This document shows positions 5,525 through 6,245 of a stretch of DNA of 6,245 nucleotides, piece by piece. The stretch covers positions 13,162-19,406 of the forward strand of contig DLLG01000002.1 of the NCBI GenBank assembly GCA_002479075.1, written 5' to 3'. Both the position numbers and the translations under genes were made by a program. Each line of letters starts with the position of its first letter. The stretch's first letter is position 1. The stretch is from Clostridiales bacterium UBA7568. GTDB lineage: Bacteria > Bacillota > Clostridia > Oscillospirales > CAG-272. The notes below the pieces were generated by a model. That model did not search any database. It was not told the origin of the DNA and saw only the letters and a program-made list of their open reading frames with translations.

Positions 5525-6235
5525 TTGAAGAAAAAATCGCTTGCCACGGAGCTTCTTGCCTTCGGCTTGCTCATCCCCCTTGCGGTTACGGTCGCTCTGA
5601 CCTTTGCGTTCTGTATCCTGCAAAAAAATTATTATTATCTTCCGAGATGGCTTGACGGGCTTATCGGCTTTTTCTATGACGCAAAGTTTATTTTCATATA
5701 TATTGCGCTTTTCTTCCTTGTCGGAATGACGACGTATATAATCGCCTTTTCAAATGCAAAAGCGGCAGCTCCGGCATCGGTTTTGGGAGTTGTTTTCGTT
5801 GCAATACTGCCAATAGCGTCCCTTGTCATCACGTTTGAAATGCTGAAAAGCGATCTGGACGCAGACGCGCTCGAAACTTATCTCCGCTCGGACCTGCTTT
5901 GCCTGCTTGAAAACGTTATAAGGTATCTGCTGTTCGTTGTCGCGGCTTGGGCCACAAGAGCAATTATTCGCGCACGCAAGTCCGAACCGAAGTTTGAAAG
6001 ACCGTATATCGTTCCGAAAGGCGCCGTCAGTGCGCCGCTGTTTTCTGTTTCTGCGATATGGCTTCTTTCCTCCGTTCTCGGGGTTATCCTCCTTTTTCGG
6101 ACAGAAAGCCCCCTCGGCACCCTCATCTATGAAAGCCTGATTTCTATCTTCGGCTATTTCCTCTCCGTCCTCTCCGCCTACTTTTCTTTGAAAAGAAAAG
6201 CAGGCACCGTACTTTTCTTTGGAAAAGAAAAGTAG
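5525..6235 (+). CDS. six-helix integral membrane protein, function unknown
   Basis: The 236-residue protein starts at TTG. I do not recognise its family. Hydrophobic stretches at about 11-32, 55-75, 84-104, 124-142, 172-191 and 199-217 suggest six membrane helices. The N-terminus carries Lys2-Lys4. A basic segment (about 145-159, rich in Arg and Lys) links helices 4 and 5 and is probably cytoplasmic, which would place both termini inside. Acidic residues cluster at 105-123 between helices 3 and 4. No transporter, protease or kinase motif is visible. Codon use is mixed (ACG, TCG and TCA occur), unlike the S-layer gene, which suggests ordinary expression. The last 19 residues (Ala218-Lys236) and the TAG stop fall within a palindromic repeat (6176-6237), so the C-terminal tail is repeat-derived and the ancestral end may have been different. 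It has its own promoter. A role in wall or surface assembly cannot be shown from position alone. Confidence 0.85.
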   Translation: MKKKSLATELLAFGLLIPLAVTVALTFAFCILQKNYYYLPRWLDGLIGFFYDAKFIFIYIALFFLVGMTTYIIAFSNAKAAAPASVLGVVFVAILPIASLVITFEMLKSDLDADALETYLRSDLLCLLENVIRYLLFVVAAWATRAIIRARKSEPKFERPYIVPKGAVSAPLFSVSAIWLLSSVLGVILLFRTESPLGTLIYESLISIFGYFLSVLSAYFSLKRKAGTVLFFGKEK

Positions 6236-6245
6236 GCAAAAGAAA
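6176..6245. repeat. palindromic dispersed repeat overlapping the gene end
   Basis: Two nested inverted repeats are seen. GCCTACTTTTCTTT (6176-6189) faces AAAGAAAAGCAGGC (6192-6205) with one mismatch, and TACTTTTCTTT (6210-6220) faces AAAGAAAAGTA (6224-6234) perfectly. The outer arms, 6176-6189 and 6224-6237, are perfect 14-bp inverted copies. The unit AAAGAAAAGTAGG also occurs at 7-19, and a further AAAAGAAA follows at 6238-6245, where the window ends, so the element may continue. No transposase or terminal duplication is visible. It resembles a small non-autonomous or REP-like element, but its class is unknown. Confidence 0.7.

Noticed and set aside
5937..6140. Additional short open frames on both strands within the membrane-protein gene.
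   Set aside because: They lie entirely inside the better supported gene in other frames, lack ribosome binding sites, and encode low-plausibility proteins.

Overview
The window looks like a piece of a low-to-mid GC Gram-positive genome, most likely an uncultured gut- or rumen-type member of the Clostridia. This is inferred from AGGAGG-type ribosome binding sites, sigma-A-like promoters with 17-nt spacers, a TTG start codon, a Gram-positive signal peptide followed by S-layer homology (SLH) domains, and a match to the WalR operator consensus of low-GC Gram-positives. The sequence alone does not fix genus or family.

Layout. Bases 1-269 are a regulatory region with no convincing gene. It holds the edge of a dispersed repeat (7-19), two promoter modules offset by exactly 113 bp, and a leader hairpin (220-242). 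Each promoter module is a perfect TGTTAC-N5-TGTTAC tandem box, then 15 nt, then a -35/-10 pair with a 17-nt spacer. Bases 270-5381 are one very large gene for a secreted, cell-wall-attached S-layer-type protein of 1703 residues. It has a signal peptide, three SLH modules of which two are degenerate, mostly beta-type wall domains, a helical aromatic- and cysteine-containing central region, and a short helical stretch near the C-terminus. Bases 5382-5524 hold a post-stop element complementary to the gene's own ribosome binding site, a strong UUCG-loop terminator and a new promoter. Bases 5525-6235 encode a 236-residue, six-helix membrane protein of unknown function. Its last 19 codons and its stop codon are made of a palindromic dispersed repeat, and a copy of that repeat also lies at the left edge of the window.

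How it fits together. The S-layer-type gene appears to be a highly expressed single-gene transcript: duplicated promoters, consensus ribosome binding site, strongly restricted codon use and a dedicated terminator. The paired operators suggest control by an OmpR/PhoB-family regulator, with WalR (cell-wall homeostasis) the best consensus match. Complementarity between the end of the mRNA and the translation start suggests possible 5'-3' feedback on translation. The downstream membrane protein has its own promoter and no demonstrable functional link.

Most worth following up: (1) the duplicated WalR-box promoter modules, (2) the 3'-UTR sequence complementary to the ribosome binding site of the same mRNA, and (3) the dispersed repeat that supplies coding sequence and a stop codon. 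I saw no CRISPR array, RNA gene, transposase or defence system.
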